A stretch of DNA of 64,000 nt from Rhipidocladum racemiflorum (lineage: Eukaryota; Streptophyta; Magnoliopsida; Poales; Poaceae): assembly GCA_036346355.1 (NCBI GenBank), contig JAYEVF010000026.1, forward strand, positions 2,356,001 to 2,420,000, written 5' to 3'. A model generated the notes under the pieces. The model made no database searches and was not told the DNA's origin. It saw only the letters and a list, made by a program, of their open reading frames with translations. Shown here one piece after another: positions 32,434 to 43,997 of this stretch. Every line of letters starts with the position of its first letter. The first letter of the stretch is position 1. Position numbers and translations under genes: made by a program.

Positions 32434-32645
32434 CACTACTACAGAATGTGACAACACTATTGCTTCATCTGTGTCGTTCAATTATTGAAACAGAGACATC
32501 ACAATCGGTTCTTATCTAAAACTGATTGTGATGACCTCCATCATCTGTGTCGGTTCTTAGCTAGAACCACTGTGATGAGGGGGCACCTCATCACAGTTGG
32601 TTTTAGCTAATAACCAACACAGATGAGGTGTCCCTCATCATAGCT
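32434..32645. repeat. CACTA-type transposon terminus with subterminal repeats
   Basis: CACTACTACAGAA at 32434 matches the CACTA terminal consensus. It is followed by inverted and direct copies of a CATCTGTGTCGGTT / AGCTAGAACC unit up to 32645, the usual subterminal layout of En/Spm-type elements. The opposite end is not found, so this may be a fragment or the element may extend into the unassigned region to the right. Confidence 0.6.
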
Positions 32646-33711
32646 GCAGGACTTCAGAGCTAAGTCATGGTAAGGTGAAGGAGATCGGGACTAGGCTGGG
32701 AGAGCTGAGGTCCAGACGGTCAAGGTATCGACGGAGGATGACTGAGGCTAGGATGGCTGCAAGCTGAGAGGATAAGTGGGTGGATGAGATGCTAACTTGA
32801 GCCCTACTCAAGTGAAGTAGGATCGTTGGATCAAGGGTTCATTGGCAGAGTAGTGGCTATGTTAGTATGTGTGTGTGGATAAAACATATTATGCTGTTGA
32901 GTTGTGGGTTGTCCCATGAATGTGTGTGTGAGTGAATCTAAACCCTTGATGAGGTTTCTTGAGGGTCAAGAAGGTCATGTAATGGTGGAGATTGCTCCCA
33001 GTGTTCTATAAGTGGAGGGGTGAAGGGATGCCTCACCCCTATGTCTTTAAAGAAGATTTTTAGTTTTTTCTTGTGCTCATGTGTGCTTTGTCCACCTGGT
33101 AGTGTGGCTTTATAAACCTTCCTCTCAAAACAATGCAAGATTAATTTTTTTTCTATATTCTGTAATTTCTGTTATTTCTTGCATTTTGACTTATTGCACT
33201 TTGGATTTGCCTCCCCTCCTTCTAAGTGCTTTTGGATATTGTGCTAAGGATGAAAGATTGCTAGATGAATCTTCTATAGATCATATCCCATTATCTAGGT
33301 AATCTATAACCTCTTCTTATCAGTTTTTGTAAGAAACCGATCTTTGTATTTGATAGAAGAAAGATCATTGTAAATCGCGTTCTTATTCGTTCGAAGGGTT
33401 GCTCTCTGGTGTTCTTGCATGCTGTGACTTATGGGAAGTTATTCAAGATCATCTTGATCATTAAAACCTCACGAGCAAGTTCAGGGTGAAGTTTCGGTGT
33501 TTGATCCAATTTTAGTGCAACCTTCACTAAACTGAAAAAAAAGTCAGAACTTTGACGTTAATCCTTGCGATTGAAGGTTGGAATAGGTTTCTGACATCTA
33601 TCGGAAGGTGCATACAAATTTTCACAGTTTTTGGATTAGTCAATCAAAAGTTACATCGATTTTTGTTTTTAAGATTGTCCTTATTTTACTTTTCATGTGA
33701 AAGTTGTTCAT
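32646..33711. other. Unassigned sequence, no gene seen
   Basis: It contains no recognisable protein motif. The stretch around 33330-33480 (CGATCTTTGTATTTGATAG..., GATCATTAAAACCTCACGAGC) and the T-rich stretch near 33140-33180 give no family clue. It may be the interior of the CACTA element at 32434. Confidence 0.35.
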
Positions 33712-34187
33712 CCGATCTCCTCTGGGCAGGGACTGTTCATGCAACCTCAATAGACCGGGACTACTATCCATCTGATCAATGCTACTATTCACCCGACCAG
33801 ACAAGTTTTACTGTTCATCCATGCACTGTTCATGAACACTGTTCATCCAACCTCTGGGGACTATTCATCTGACGTCGTGTTTAGATTTTTCAGTTTTTTT
33901 GATTTATTCTTTTTGTGGTTTGAATTTTAGAGAAAACTTTTATTTGGCTCCCGATTTCCTCTGGGCAGGTACTATTTCACACAACCTCAATAGGTCGGGA
34001 CTACTATTCATCTGATCAATGATATCTACTGTTCGCCCGACCAGCCAAGTTTTACTGTTCATCCATGCACTGTTCATGAACACTATTCATCCAACCTCTT
34101 GGGACTATTCGTCTGTTCGGATTTTTCAGTTTTTTTGATTTATTCTTTTTGTGGTTTGAATTTTAGAGAAAACTTTTATTTGGCTCC
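33712..34187. repeat. Tandem duplication of a 239-bp unit
   Basis: Two copies (33712-33950 and 33951-34187) start CCGAT(C/T)TCCTCTGGGCAGG and share the block CTTTTTGTGGTTTGAATTTT. Each copy is itself rich in CTGTTCATC / CTATTCATCYGA units. It lies about 75 bp past the stop codon of the polygalacturonase gene, so it may form part of that gene's 3' region. Confidence 0.7.
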
Positions 34188-35236
34188 TGTTTACCTATTC
34201 TCTAGTCGCTTTTTCAGTCTTACAGGAAAAGAAAGAGAGACTAGTATAATCAGAGATCACATCACAGCATGCAAGCCAGGGCCTCGAGGGAGCCCTTGGC
34301 AGTGCCCTTGGCCTTCCTGCACACCACCATGGTCTTGTTGTTCTTGCCGCTGTACTCCGCCTTGACATCGATGAGCTCCACGCCGCTGCACGGTTGCTTG
34401 TCCAGGCAGAGCAGGCTCACGGCCTCCGGCGTCGACGATGTGCCGGTAATGTTGCGGAACGTGACGTCCTTGACGGTGACCGTGGAGCTGCCCTTGGTGT
34501 TGCAGATCTTCTCGGGGCAGTACTTCTGGTCGATGATGATGGGGTTGGCCACGTCCTCCATCTTGATGTTCTCGAACGTTAGCTTGGACACCGTGATCGG
34601 AGACAGTGCGTCCTCGTAGCCAGTGGCGGAGCCAGGAATATTTAGGAGCCTGGGCAAGCACAACTACAACCATAAAAATGAATAAGTCTATGCATACATC
34701 ATAGAAGCAAAATTGAGAACTGCAATCATTTTTTTATTAAAAACATGGCCCAATACATATGTGAACATTCACGGATAAAAACAAAAAAAGATGTCACAAG
34801 TACCTCACTATAACACTATCAACGCTTTGATGATTCACCAACAAAGATCCGACCATACACTAAAAGAGATTCTGCAAGATAAAAAAATATATTTAGTGTA
34901 TCATGTAACATAAAAAATGTATTCACATTGATGTATTGAATTAGTGCATCACATATCACTAATGTGCTAGTCACACCTAGTACGAGGCAAACTCATTGCC
35001 CTTCCCGGTTGCTTAAAGAGGAAGTAATAGAAGCAATATGTTGCATCTTGAGACTTATATCCAATCGTACTTATGATACCATGCTTATGAAAAAATTCTT
35101 GTACAATTTCCAAAATATTTGCAAGGAAAATTCACAATAAGTTGGATTGATCCTTTCTATATGTATGCCCTCCTAACTTGGTCCTGAATTTCAAGAACAT
35201 ACTTATCAATTTTATATAAGAGATACGGTATAATAC

Positions 35237-38200
35237 TGTCGGGACCCGAATTTGCAAATCCGGACCCTCTGTGTATTAAGCACTAGTCCAGGAACGCGCT
35301 AGTGCACACAGTCTTAACATTGGTAAATATCACAATCATACCACTCGATACTAATAAAGTACTTTAATTAAATAGTCAAACTGGTTACCCGACCTTATGG
35401 TCAAGTTACAAATGTACGCCTCGCAGGGCGAAACTTATTTAAAAGAGAAATAATAGCAGCGGAAAATAAGATAACTTCGTGGCGCCATCCAAGATACCAC
35501 AGGCAACCGACCGGGCTCGCTTCCCTAAGTAGACGGTTCCTCTTGGAGCTCCTCCTCCAAAGCTGGTGTAGTCTCCTCTTCAACTGGTGTTGTATTATGG
35601 CAAGGGTGAGTACTTGGTACTCAATAAGTCATGCACAGAATGCAGCTAATAGACTATATGCATGGCTTGATACAAAGGAATAGCTCAAGGTATATTTGCA
35701 AGAAACAAAGATTTGACAAGTAGCATAAGTAGATTCGAAAGCAGTAGAAACAAGTATAGCATAAATAACTTTTTAAGGAGTTTAATAAACATCTTTCCCA
35801 TCCTAATCCACATTTCCGTCAACATCACTATTAATCCAACCCAACCTTTCAAATCCAAATTATTTTCAGAAAATCTAACCCTTGACTGTAATTCCCGAGC
35901 GATGTCCAATACCGCGGACACGGCTATTCGAATAGATTCTACACTCTGCAGAGGTTATGCACTTTACCCACAAGATACAAAAAACACCACAAAGGCGAGT
36001 TCAGTAACAAAGTCTTTCGGAAACTTCTAACAATACAAGTGAGCCTCCCGGTTGTTGCACACTAACCCTTCCTTAGCTAAGGCGAAGTTTAGGCCAACCA
36101 ACCGTTAGATGGGTACTGGCCTCAAAGACTCCAGACGCTCCCCGTACAACTTACACAAAGGGTGTAGTTGACCTCCTGAGGTCCCACAGGTACGTTATTA
36201 GCAACTTAGTCAACTAGGTCCGTCCCATTACAGACATGTGGTTGCACGCTTGACTCAGTTCAAAGGCTTGCAAGGTGAAGTCCTTAGGGTGACCAGGGCA
36301 AGACTACCCGAAGAACCAAATCAACATTCCCAATGCCACACTGGCCCACCTGATCATTCTTGCCACATGCCCCGATCGAAAACTATTTATCAAACCCCAG
36401 TTGATTACCATGCACCACGTGCCATCAACATCACATGATACATTTTCAAAACAGGTTCAATATATCATTAAGTCAATATTAACATTTGATTGTCCAAAAT
36501 CATGTCATGAGCACGTAGCAGGTCTAAGCCATATACTACAACGATCTAAAACCCATGTTAGCAATTTAATAATGTCCAACTAGTAACCACAACTAGGGTG
36601 ACAAGGGGTCATGGCACATACTTAGGTAATGAAGGTGTCATACAGCAATTTGGCATTTATCTAATTTCCCATATTTAAATAAAGTATTTTCTAATTGAAC
36701 TAGCATGCAATAGGTTAAATCAAAATAAGTTTCAAAATAGGATCAACATGGTCAAAGCACAACTTGCCTTCAAAAAGTACTTGTTCTTGGTCTTGAGATG
36801 GATCCTGAGTCAACACTTCTCCTTCGAATCCTTCCGGCACTTCAACGTCTACTCGTAACGCGTGCAAATAGCAATACACGAATAAACAATAGGCAAAAAG
36901 TATCCAAACATCCAAATAAAATCCATAAACAGAGAGAACATAATTTTATGAATTTTTAGGAACTGGAATCGCTCAAATCGGAGTTAAAACACAAAAGTTA
37001 TGATTATTTAAAGTTTAAATAATCAATTAAATAATATTACAGAGAAAAACTTTAGTCCAAAAATTAAAAAAAATTCATAATTAGGTAGATCTCAATTTTA
37101 TACAATTTTAGAAATTTGAATCACTCAAATCGGAGTTGAAACGCAAAAGTTATAAGCGTTTGAAGTTTGAAACAAAATCTGAAATCATTATTTCGAATTA
37201 ATAAATCATTTTCTTTTTCGGAAATTAATTATTGCGTCAGCCTGGACACGTGGCAGCCTCTGATTGGGCGGCTGACGTCAGCCGGTCCATGGACTCGGTC
37301 CACGCTCGGCTCGGGTCTACCGTGGACCCGGTCCACGGCTCACGTGAGACTGACAGCGGGACCACTCGGGTGACGCTATTGCTTGGCGTCGGGCTCACCA
37401 CGGTCGCGACATGTGGGACTCCACCGACGACGCCATGGGTGACGCCACCGCACACCGGGTGGCGGCCGACGTCGCGGGCCCGCCATGACGCCGGCGTGAC
37501 GTCATGGTGCGCGGTTTGGTCACGCTGGCCGACACGCGGCCCGCGGGCGTCCTACACGACGGGTGCGCGCTAACGCGCGGTCGAGGCTTCCCGACACGTG
37601 GCGCAATCTCGGCCGTTGATTTGAAAATCGACGGCCCAGATTAGATCTGGACTCACGCGTTTGGGTTAACGCGTTTGATCTGGACCGTTGGATCTAGATC
37701 CGACGGTCGAGATTGGATCTGGGATTTTGGACGGGATCTCACCGGCGGGATGACGTGGACGCGTCTGGACCTCCGGATCTTGATCGGACGGCGGTGAGAG
37801 CTCGAGGGCAACGATGGCGGTGCGGCGGCGCTGTCTCACCGGACGCGAAGACGGCGACGAACCCGTCGGCGTTTGCGGGCTACTCCGGCGACATGGATTG
37901 TGCCTACGGGTGCGCCTTGGCCTGGGGAACTCGGGTCGGACTCGAGTCTGACTCGGACTCGGGTCCGGTCGGATGAACAGTACTCGACCCAACTCGAATT
38001 TCCAGCGATTTAATAATTAAAATAATTCCCAGAAATTTAATTAATTCATTAAAAATAGCAAAAGACTCAGAAAAATTGCAGAAAAATTCTGGAAAATATT
38101 TTGGGTCATTTTGGACTCAAATAAAATATTTCCAACAAAACTTTATTTGCAAAGTTAAATTCTTTAATTATTTTAAAATGGAATAAATTCAAATAAATTC

Positions 38201-38296
38201 CAAATAAATCCAAATAAATTCCAGAAAATTCCAAAAATTCACCAAAGTGCCAAATCACACAATAATTTAAGAAAAGCAAAATTTTGGGGTGTTACA
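35237..38296 (-). repeat. Chromovirus 3' LTR (3060 bp)
   Basis: It is bounded by TGTCGGGACC and GGTGTTACA and followed by the polypurine tract (complement AAGGGGGGGAGGTT, 38297-38311). It is nearly identical to the 5' LTR except for a GC-rich block and a missing stretch after about 37930, where the 5' LTR has some 430 extra bases (46665-47090). It carries the hairpin motifs at 35608-35622 and 35903-35953. Confidence 0.95.
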
Positions 38297-38332
38297 AACC
38301 TCCCCCCCTTAATAGAATCTCGTCCCCAAGAT

Positions 38333-41300
38333 TCAGGGCTTACTACAGAATAGGTTTGGAAACTCTTTCTTCAAATCCTCTTCGCGCTCCCAAGTTGCTT
38401 CGCTCTCTGCATGGTTGCTCCACTGAACTCTACAGAAGCGGGTTGACTTATTTCTGGTCTCTCGATCCATAGTGTCCAAAATCTTCACAGGATGCTCCTT
38501 GTACGTCAAATCTTCTTGCAACTCAATTGACTCTAGCGGTATCTGTTCCTCAGGTACTCGGAGACACTTCTTCAACTGGGACACGTGGAACACGTCATGT
38601 ACTCCTGTCAACGACTGTGGCAATTCCAGCTGGTAAGCAACTTCGCCTCTGCGGCTCAAAATCTTAAATGGTCCAACATAACGGGGTGCAAGTATCCCTT
38701 TAGCATGGAACCTCTTAACTCCCCTGAGAGGCGTAACTCTGAGGTACACGAAATCTTCTGGTTCGAAACTCAGGTCTCGGCGACGGTTGTCAGCATAACT
38801 CTTCTGTCGTGATTGGGCTATCTTCAACCTTTCCCTAATCATGGCAATCTGCTCTTCAGCTTCTTGAAGAATATCGGGCCCGAAGACACGGCGCTCGCCG
38901 GTCTCATTCCAATTCAATGGCGTCCGACAGGGTCGACCATACAGTGCCTCAAAAGGTGACATCTGTAAACTAGCCTGGTAGCTATTGTTGTAACTGAACT
39001 CGGCATACGGCAAACTCTTATCCCAAGAGGTAGCATAAGCCAATGCACACGCTCTTAGCATATCCTCCAGAATCTGATTGACTCTTTCGGTCTGGCTCCA
39101 TCCGTCTGTGGATGATAGGTCAGATCTTGAAGTTCAAACGGGTTCCCATGGCTTCATGCAACTTATTCCAGAACCTTGAGGTAAATTGGGTACCTCTGTC
39201 CGATACAATCCTCTTTGGCACTCCGTGCAAACAGACGATCCTGACCATATACAACTCTGCTAACTTATCCCCCGAGTAAGTGGTCTTCACGGGGATAAAA
39301 TGAGCTACTTTGGTCAAGCGATCCACTATAACCCATATGGAGTCATAACCTCCTTGAGTTTTAGGCAAACCGGTAATGAAATCCATTCCGATTTCCTCCC
39401 ACTTCCACTCGTGTATCTTCAATCTAGTAGCAATCCTCGGGTCTCTCGATGCATTGCCTTGACTCTTCTGGCATACGCCGCACAAAGGCAACATGCTCGG
39501 CAACTTCACGCTTCATGTTCGCCACCGAATCTTTCCTTCAAATCTGATACATTTTGGCGCTCTGTGATGAATTGAATACTTGGAGTCGTGGGCTTCTTCT
39601 AGAATCAACTGCTTCAGCTCCTTTTTGTTCGGCACACAAATGCGATCCTTCATCCATAACGTGCCTTGCTCATCCAACTTGAAGTCCTCTGCCTTGCCTT
39701 CCTCCTTGATGGACTTAATCCTGCGGATCTTGTCATCATCCTTCTGTCCTTCCCGGATCTGATCCTCTAGGGTAGGCTTCACTTCCAATGCGGCCAAGAA
39801 TCCGCTAGGTACTACCTCAATCTTCATTCTCTGGAAATCCTCACATAGCTTATCCTGACTTGTGGCTAGCAACATGCTCACCGTATGGCTTTTCCGACTC
39901 AGAGCATCGGCTACTACGTTGGCCTTCCCGGGATGGTAATGGATTCCAACATTGTAGTCCTTAATCAACTCTAACCATCTCCTTTGCCTCATGTTCAGGT
40001 CTGATTGGGTGAAGATGTACTTAAGACTCTTATGGTCCGTGTACACTTCACATCTGTTCCCGATCAGATAGTGACGCCATATCTTCAAGGCATGCACTAC
40101 GGCAGCTAACTCTAGGTCATGTGTCGGGTAATTCTCCTCATGCGGCCTCAACTGCCTTGATGCATAGGCAACAACCTTTCTGTTTACGTGACAAGACACA
40201 TCCAAGTCCTTGGCGCGATGCATCACAATAGATATCAAAGCTTTGATTGACGTCCGGTAGGACTAACACCGGCGCTGATGTCAATCGCTTCTTCAGCTCC
40301 TGAAATCCTTTCTCACATTCTGGCGTCCATGCAAACTTCTTCTCCTTTTTCAGCAATTGCGTAAGAGGTCTCGCAATTGTCGAAAAGCCTTCAATGAAAC
40401 GGCGATAGTATCCTGCCATTCCAAGGAAACTTGGATCCTGGTCACGCCTTCTACTGCTCCCAATGTAACACAGCTTCTACTTTACTTGGATCAACGGCAA
40501 CTCCTTCTGCGGTCATCACATGTCCAAGAAACTCCACCTTGTCCTTCCAAAAATCACACTTGCTAAACTTGGCGAAGAGTTGTTGTTCCCTCAGCTTTTC
40601 CAAAACTCGCCTCAAGTGCTCTGCATGTTCATCCTCTGTCTTGGAGTAGATTAGGATATCATCTATGAACACGACAACAAACTTGTCCAAATATTCCATG
40701 AACACCTTATTCATCATATTCATGAAATATGCTGGCGCATTCGTCAGACCAAAGGACAAAACTGTAAACGTGTAATGTCCATATCTTGACGAAAATGCGG
40801 TTTTCGGGTTATCTTCTGATCGGATCTTCAACTGATGGTATCCCGATCTTAGGTCAATCTTGGAGAAAACTCCGGCTCCTCTCAGCTGATCAAACAAATC
40901 ATCAATCCTGGGTAGCGGATACTTATTCTTCACGGTGACTTCATTGAGTGCACGGTAGTCAATGCACATCCTGAAACTCCCGTCCTTCTTCTTGACGAAC
41001 AAAACTGGTGCTCCCCACGGCGACGAACTCGGTCTGATAAATCCTTTCTCCATTAACTCCTCAAGTTGTTTCTTCATCTCTACCAATTCCTCGGTGGACA
41101 TCCGATAAGGTCTCTTTGCTATCGGCGCTGTACCAGGTACAAGCTCTATCACAAACTCTATGTCCCTGTCTGGCGGCATACCAGGTAGATCTTCAGGAAA
41201 AACATCTGGGTACTCATTCACTACTGAGACATCCTCTATGCTGATTTTCTTGGTACTGTTAACCATCAATCATTCCATCTCTCGACTACAGAGCTTGAAA

Positions 41301-41690
41301 TTCCACTTTCTTTCCACACGGGCTCTCAACTGAGATAGTTCTTCGTCCACAATCCAATACGGCCTTGTGCTTGGATAACCAATCCATTCCCAAAATGACA
41401 TCTAAGGTCTGGGTCTCCAAAATAATAAGGTTTGCTAGGAACTCTATCCCATCTATTAGTATTCTCACCCTAACATCCTACTTTCGCTCGGAGTTCTAAC
41501 GTGGGTTTGAACTAATAGCATGCATTTAAGCCTTGCAATCTCCAAATCATTTTTATCAGCAAAGCCTTGCGAAACAAACGAATGCGAAGCTCCAGAATCA
41601 AACAAAACTGTCGCAGGTACTGAGTTAACAAGTAACTTACCCAGTACGACGTCCGTAGCATTCTCGCAGCGCATCCGCGGTGACATGGTT
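38333..41690 (-). pseudogene. Chromovirus pol: protease, RT, RNase H, integrase, chromodomain
   Basis: In element order: protease with the active-site triad DSGASHSF (about 41590) and ILGMDWL; RT at 41269-40451 with KKDGSFRMCIDYRALNE, the catalytic FIDD (about 40660) and the YPLPRIDDLFDQL block; RNase H at about 40419-39640 with DASRQGLGCVL, VYTDHKSLKYI and NVVADALSR. The integrase zinc-binding end lies near 39600-39440 (CGVCQKSQG) and its core at 39509-39100 with WVIVDRLTKVAHF, VSDRGTQFTS and the E near TERVN. The C-terminal part (39061-38333) has the GPF/Y-type motif VGPFKIL and a chromodomain-like end RVQWSNHAESEATWE. Frameshifts near 41470, 40450, 40200, 39510 and 39110 and a stop at about 41283 break the frame. 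Confidence 0.9.
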
Positions 41691-42778
41691 GACTCGGCCT
41701 TTCACCACGCCTGGGGTGTGGCTCCTCGTGTCGGGCGCCCTAGCTGGTGTGGATCCCAGGTTGAAGCGGATCGGGTCACTGCTGTCTTCTTTGGGCAATC
41801 ATGGCAAAGTGTCCTGGCTCGTTGCTTGTAGCAGCGTCTCACCTGTTCCTTGCCGATCGCTTGGAGCGGCGTTTACGGGCCGGGCTGGGGTCCGATAGTT
41901 CGATTGACGGGTCTTGGTGCCGTGATGGTGTCCTTGTTGCATTCTCGTGGCTGGAATCAAAATTGATTTGGTGCAACTCTCGACGCCGCTGGCGTTCCTG
42001 GCGTGATCCTCGTGTTGCATCCTGCGCTTCTGTTCTCATCCAGTTCCTTGCGCTTGTCCTCAAGAATAAGCGCCTTATTCACCAACTCTTGAAAATCTGG
42101 AAAGGTGTGGGTGATCAGTCCCACCTGTAGTCCTGAGTTAAGTCCCTTCATGAAGCGAGACTGTCTGGCTTTATCTGTCGCTACATCCTCAGGTGCGTAG
42201 CGTGCTAGCTGCGTGAACTTGTTCAGGTAGTCGGCCACTGGCTGATTACCTTGCCTCAGTGCTCTGAACTCCTCCTTCTTGAGGTCCATGATTCCTTCGG
42301 GCACGTGATACTGACGAAACGCAGCTGTGAACTGCTCCCAAGTGATCTCTTGAGGGTTCTCTTGCGTGGCACAGAAGTTCTCCCACCATTCGGCGGCTGT
42401 TCCTTCCAACTGATGAGAAGCGTAGAGTACCTTCTCATTTCCCATGCATTGAGCGATGTGTAGCTTTCTCTCAATTGACCTTAACCAATCATCAGCCTCC
42501 AACGGATTGGCATTCCCAGAGAAAGTGGGTGGGTGAGTCCTCATGAACTCTGACAGTCTTGTATTCGGGCGTTGTCCCTGATTAGCTTGATTAGCAGTGG
42601 CCTGAGCAGTGACGTGTTGCATCTGTTGCATCATAGCATGCATCAACTGAGTCTGAGCAGCGAGAAATGCTCCAAAATTCTGTATGTCCAGTGGCGGTGC
42701 TGGTGCTCCATCATTGGGGTTTTCTGTTGGGCGAGAACCACTTCCATTGCTTCCAAGGTTTCCGCGGGTGTTCACCAT
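41691..42778 (-). pseudogene. Chromovirus gag
   Basis: An open frame runs from the Met at 42778 (MVNTRGN) to a stop at 41957. It holds the retrotransposon gag core (FSGNANPLEADDWLRSIE, then EWWENF, WEQFTAAFRQYHVPE, KKEEFRALRQG). After 41957 the zinc-knuckle region is scattered over frames by small indels (remnant CEPGHF-like text near 41800-41830), so the nucleocapsid part is not intact. Confidence 0.85.
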
Positions 42779-43067
42779 CTGTCGATTTGCTCTAGGCTTT
42801 AGAGATGAGAGGGAAACAAGAATAGACAAGTGATATGGAACTTATGCGGGGCGAAAGGTGTAACTTTAAGGTCCAACTTTATTATTTTAATCAATAGTAA
42901 CTTGGTATGGTTGCTTACAATGCCTAGGGGCCTTGCAACACATACTGCACACTCAAAGAAGCAATGAAAATCCAAATCGAACTAACACCGAGTCTAACGC
43001 CTAAAGGGTGACTCTTTATTCTATGACGCGACTCAGCGAAGGAGTCTCACTATAGAACCTACGCCAC

Positions 43068-43799
43068 TCATCGAGAAAACCTCCACGGCACTGGTACGGA
43101 TGTCGCGGCATAGGCGCGAAATGATTGCCATGTCCAAAGAATCGTGTCATCCGTGGTAGTCGAAGAAGCGATGTCCTCCTCAAGCTCTGGCTCCTCCGGT
43201 CCGCTCAGGCGGCTCGAGCATTGGCTCCGGCCTCGTGCGCATAATGCTGTCTCTAACTCTCCAATCCTTTGCAGAAGGTGTGACACATACTCTTGAGCTT
43301 CCCGCCATCTGTTCTCCTCTGTTGTGATCTCCTTGCGGGCCTTCTGTAGCTCCTTGCTTGTATCATCAAGTACTTCCTCCTGGGCGACAACAAGTCGTGC
43401 CAACTGTGTAACCATGGCATTCTCATCCTGAATCGCCTTCGGGTCAAGAAGGTTATCGCTGCGCGGATGATATCGGAACACCGTGCTCTCCAACTCTCTG
43501 GCGTAGATGCGGGTAATGTGCCGCATTGCTCGTCGTGACGCCTCTTGAATACCCATCTGCATTGTAGACCTCCTGGCTGTGCAGTGTATCGGGCGATTGC
43601 CTGGGCCCTTCTTCCTAGCAGGTACCACAATCTTCACGTCACAAGCCTTGATCAATCCTGCTTGTCTGATTACTTCCACTTGGTATTGCGGCTTCTCAAA
43701 ATCTCCGAGTCTCAGAGCATACGCCAAAGTTCTGCGGCGTGACCAACCTCCAGGTCGACGTAGTTGAACTCTCCCTCCATCTGTCACAAGAGTGCTCAC
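43068..43799 (-). CDS. Extra ORF between primer site and gag of the chromovirus (243 aa)
   Basis: This uninterrupted 243-codon frame in the leader of the Tekay element ends about 290 bp before the gag start codon. It is not gag, PR, RT, RH or IN. Residues 1-60 include a GDFEKPQYQVEVIRQ block, residues about 70-115 a basic stretch (CTARRSTMQMGIQEASRRAM), and about 125-185 a predicted helical, heptad-like stretch (QLARLVVAQEEVLDDTSKEL) consistent with a coiled coil. The C-terminal part is acidic. Similar conserved but uncharacterised ORFs are known in the leaders of grass chromoviruses. Its role is unknown. Unlike pol, it has no stop or shift, which argues against its being chance sequence. Function remains open. 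Confidence 0.6.
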   Translation of the reverse strand: MSTLVTDGGRVQLRRPGGWSRRRTLAYALRLGDFEKPQYQVEVIRQAGLIKACDVKIVVPARKKGPGNRPIHCTARRSTMQMGIQEASRRAMRHITRIYARELESTVFRYHPRSDNLLDPKAIQDENAMVTQLARLVVAQEEVLDDTSKELQKARKEITTEENRWREAQEYVSHLLQRIGELETALCARGRSQCSSRLSGPEEPELEEDIASSTTTDDTILWTWQSFRAYAATSVPVPWRFSR

Positions 43800-43979
43800 G
43801 TAAGAACTCCTAATTTTTAGATCGTGACAAGGTAAGGAAAAATTTCAGCAAGAGGCAAGAAAAGAGAGAAGGGGATAAGTCGAGATATCATTTCTTATCT
43901 TAACGAATTTTATTCTTTTAAAAAATAGGTTTTATCCTTACTACGACCATTCTAGCTAGGGTTGAGCCTACGGTCAGTA

Positions 43980-43995
43980 TGGCTCTGATACCACC
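43980..43995 (-). other. Chromovirus primer-binding site (initiator Met tRNA)
   Basis: The plus strand reads TGGCTCTGATACCACC; on the element's strand it is GGTGGTATCAGAGCCA, complementary to the 3' end of initiator methionine tRNA. It lies two bases inside the 5' LTR, which begins at 43998. Confidence 0.9.
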
Positions 43996-43997
43996 TC

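Noticed and set aside
34269..34619. A plus-strand ORF over the last polygalacturonase exon
   Set aside because: It mirrors the real exon on the minus strand, which shows GH28 sequence and the expected stop codon.
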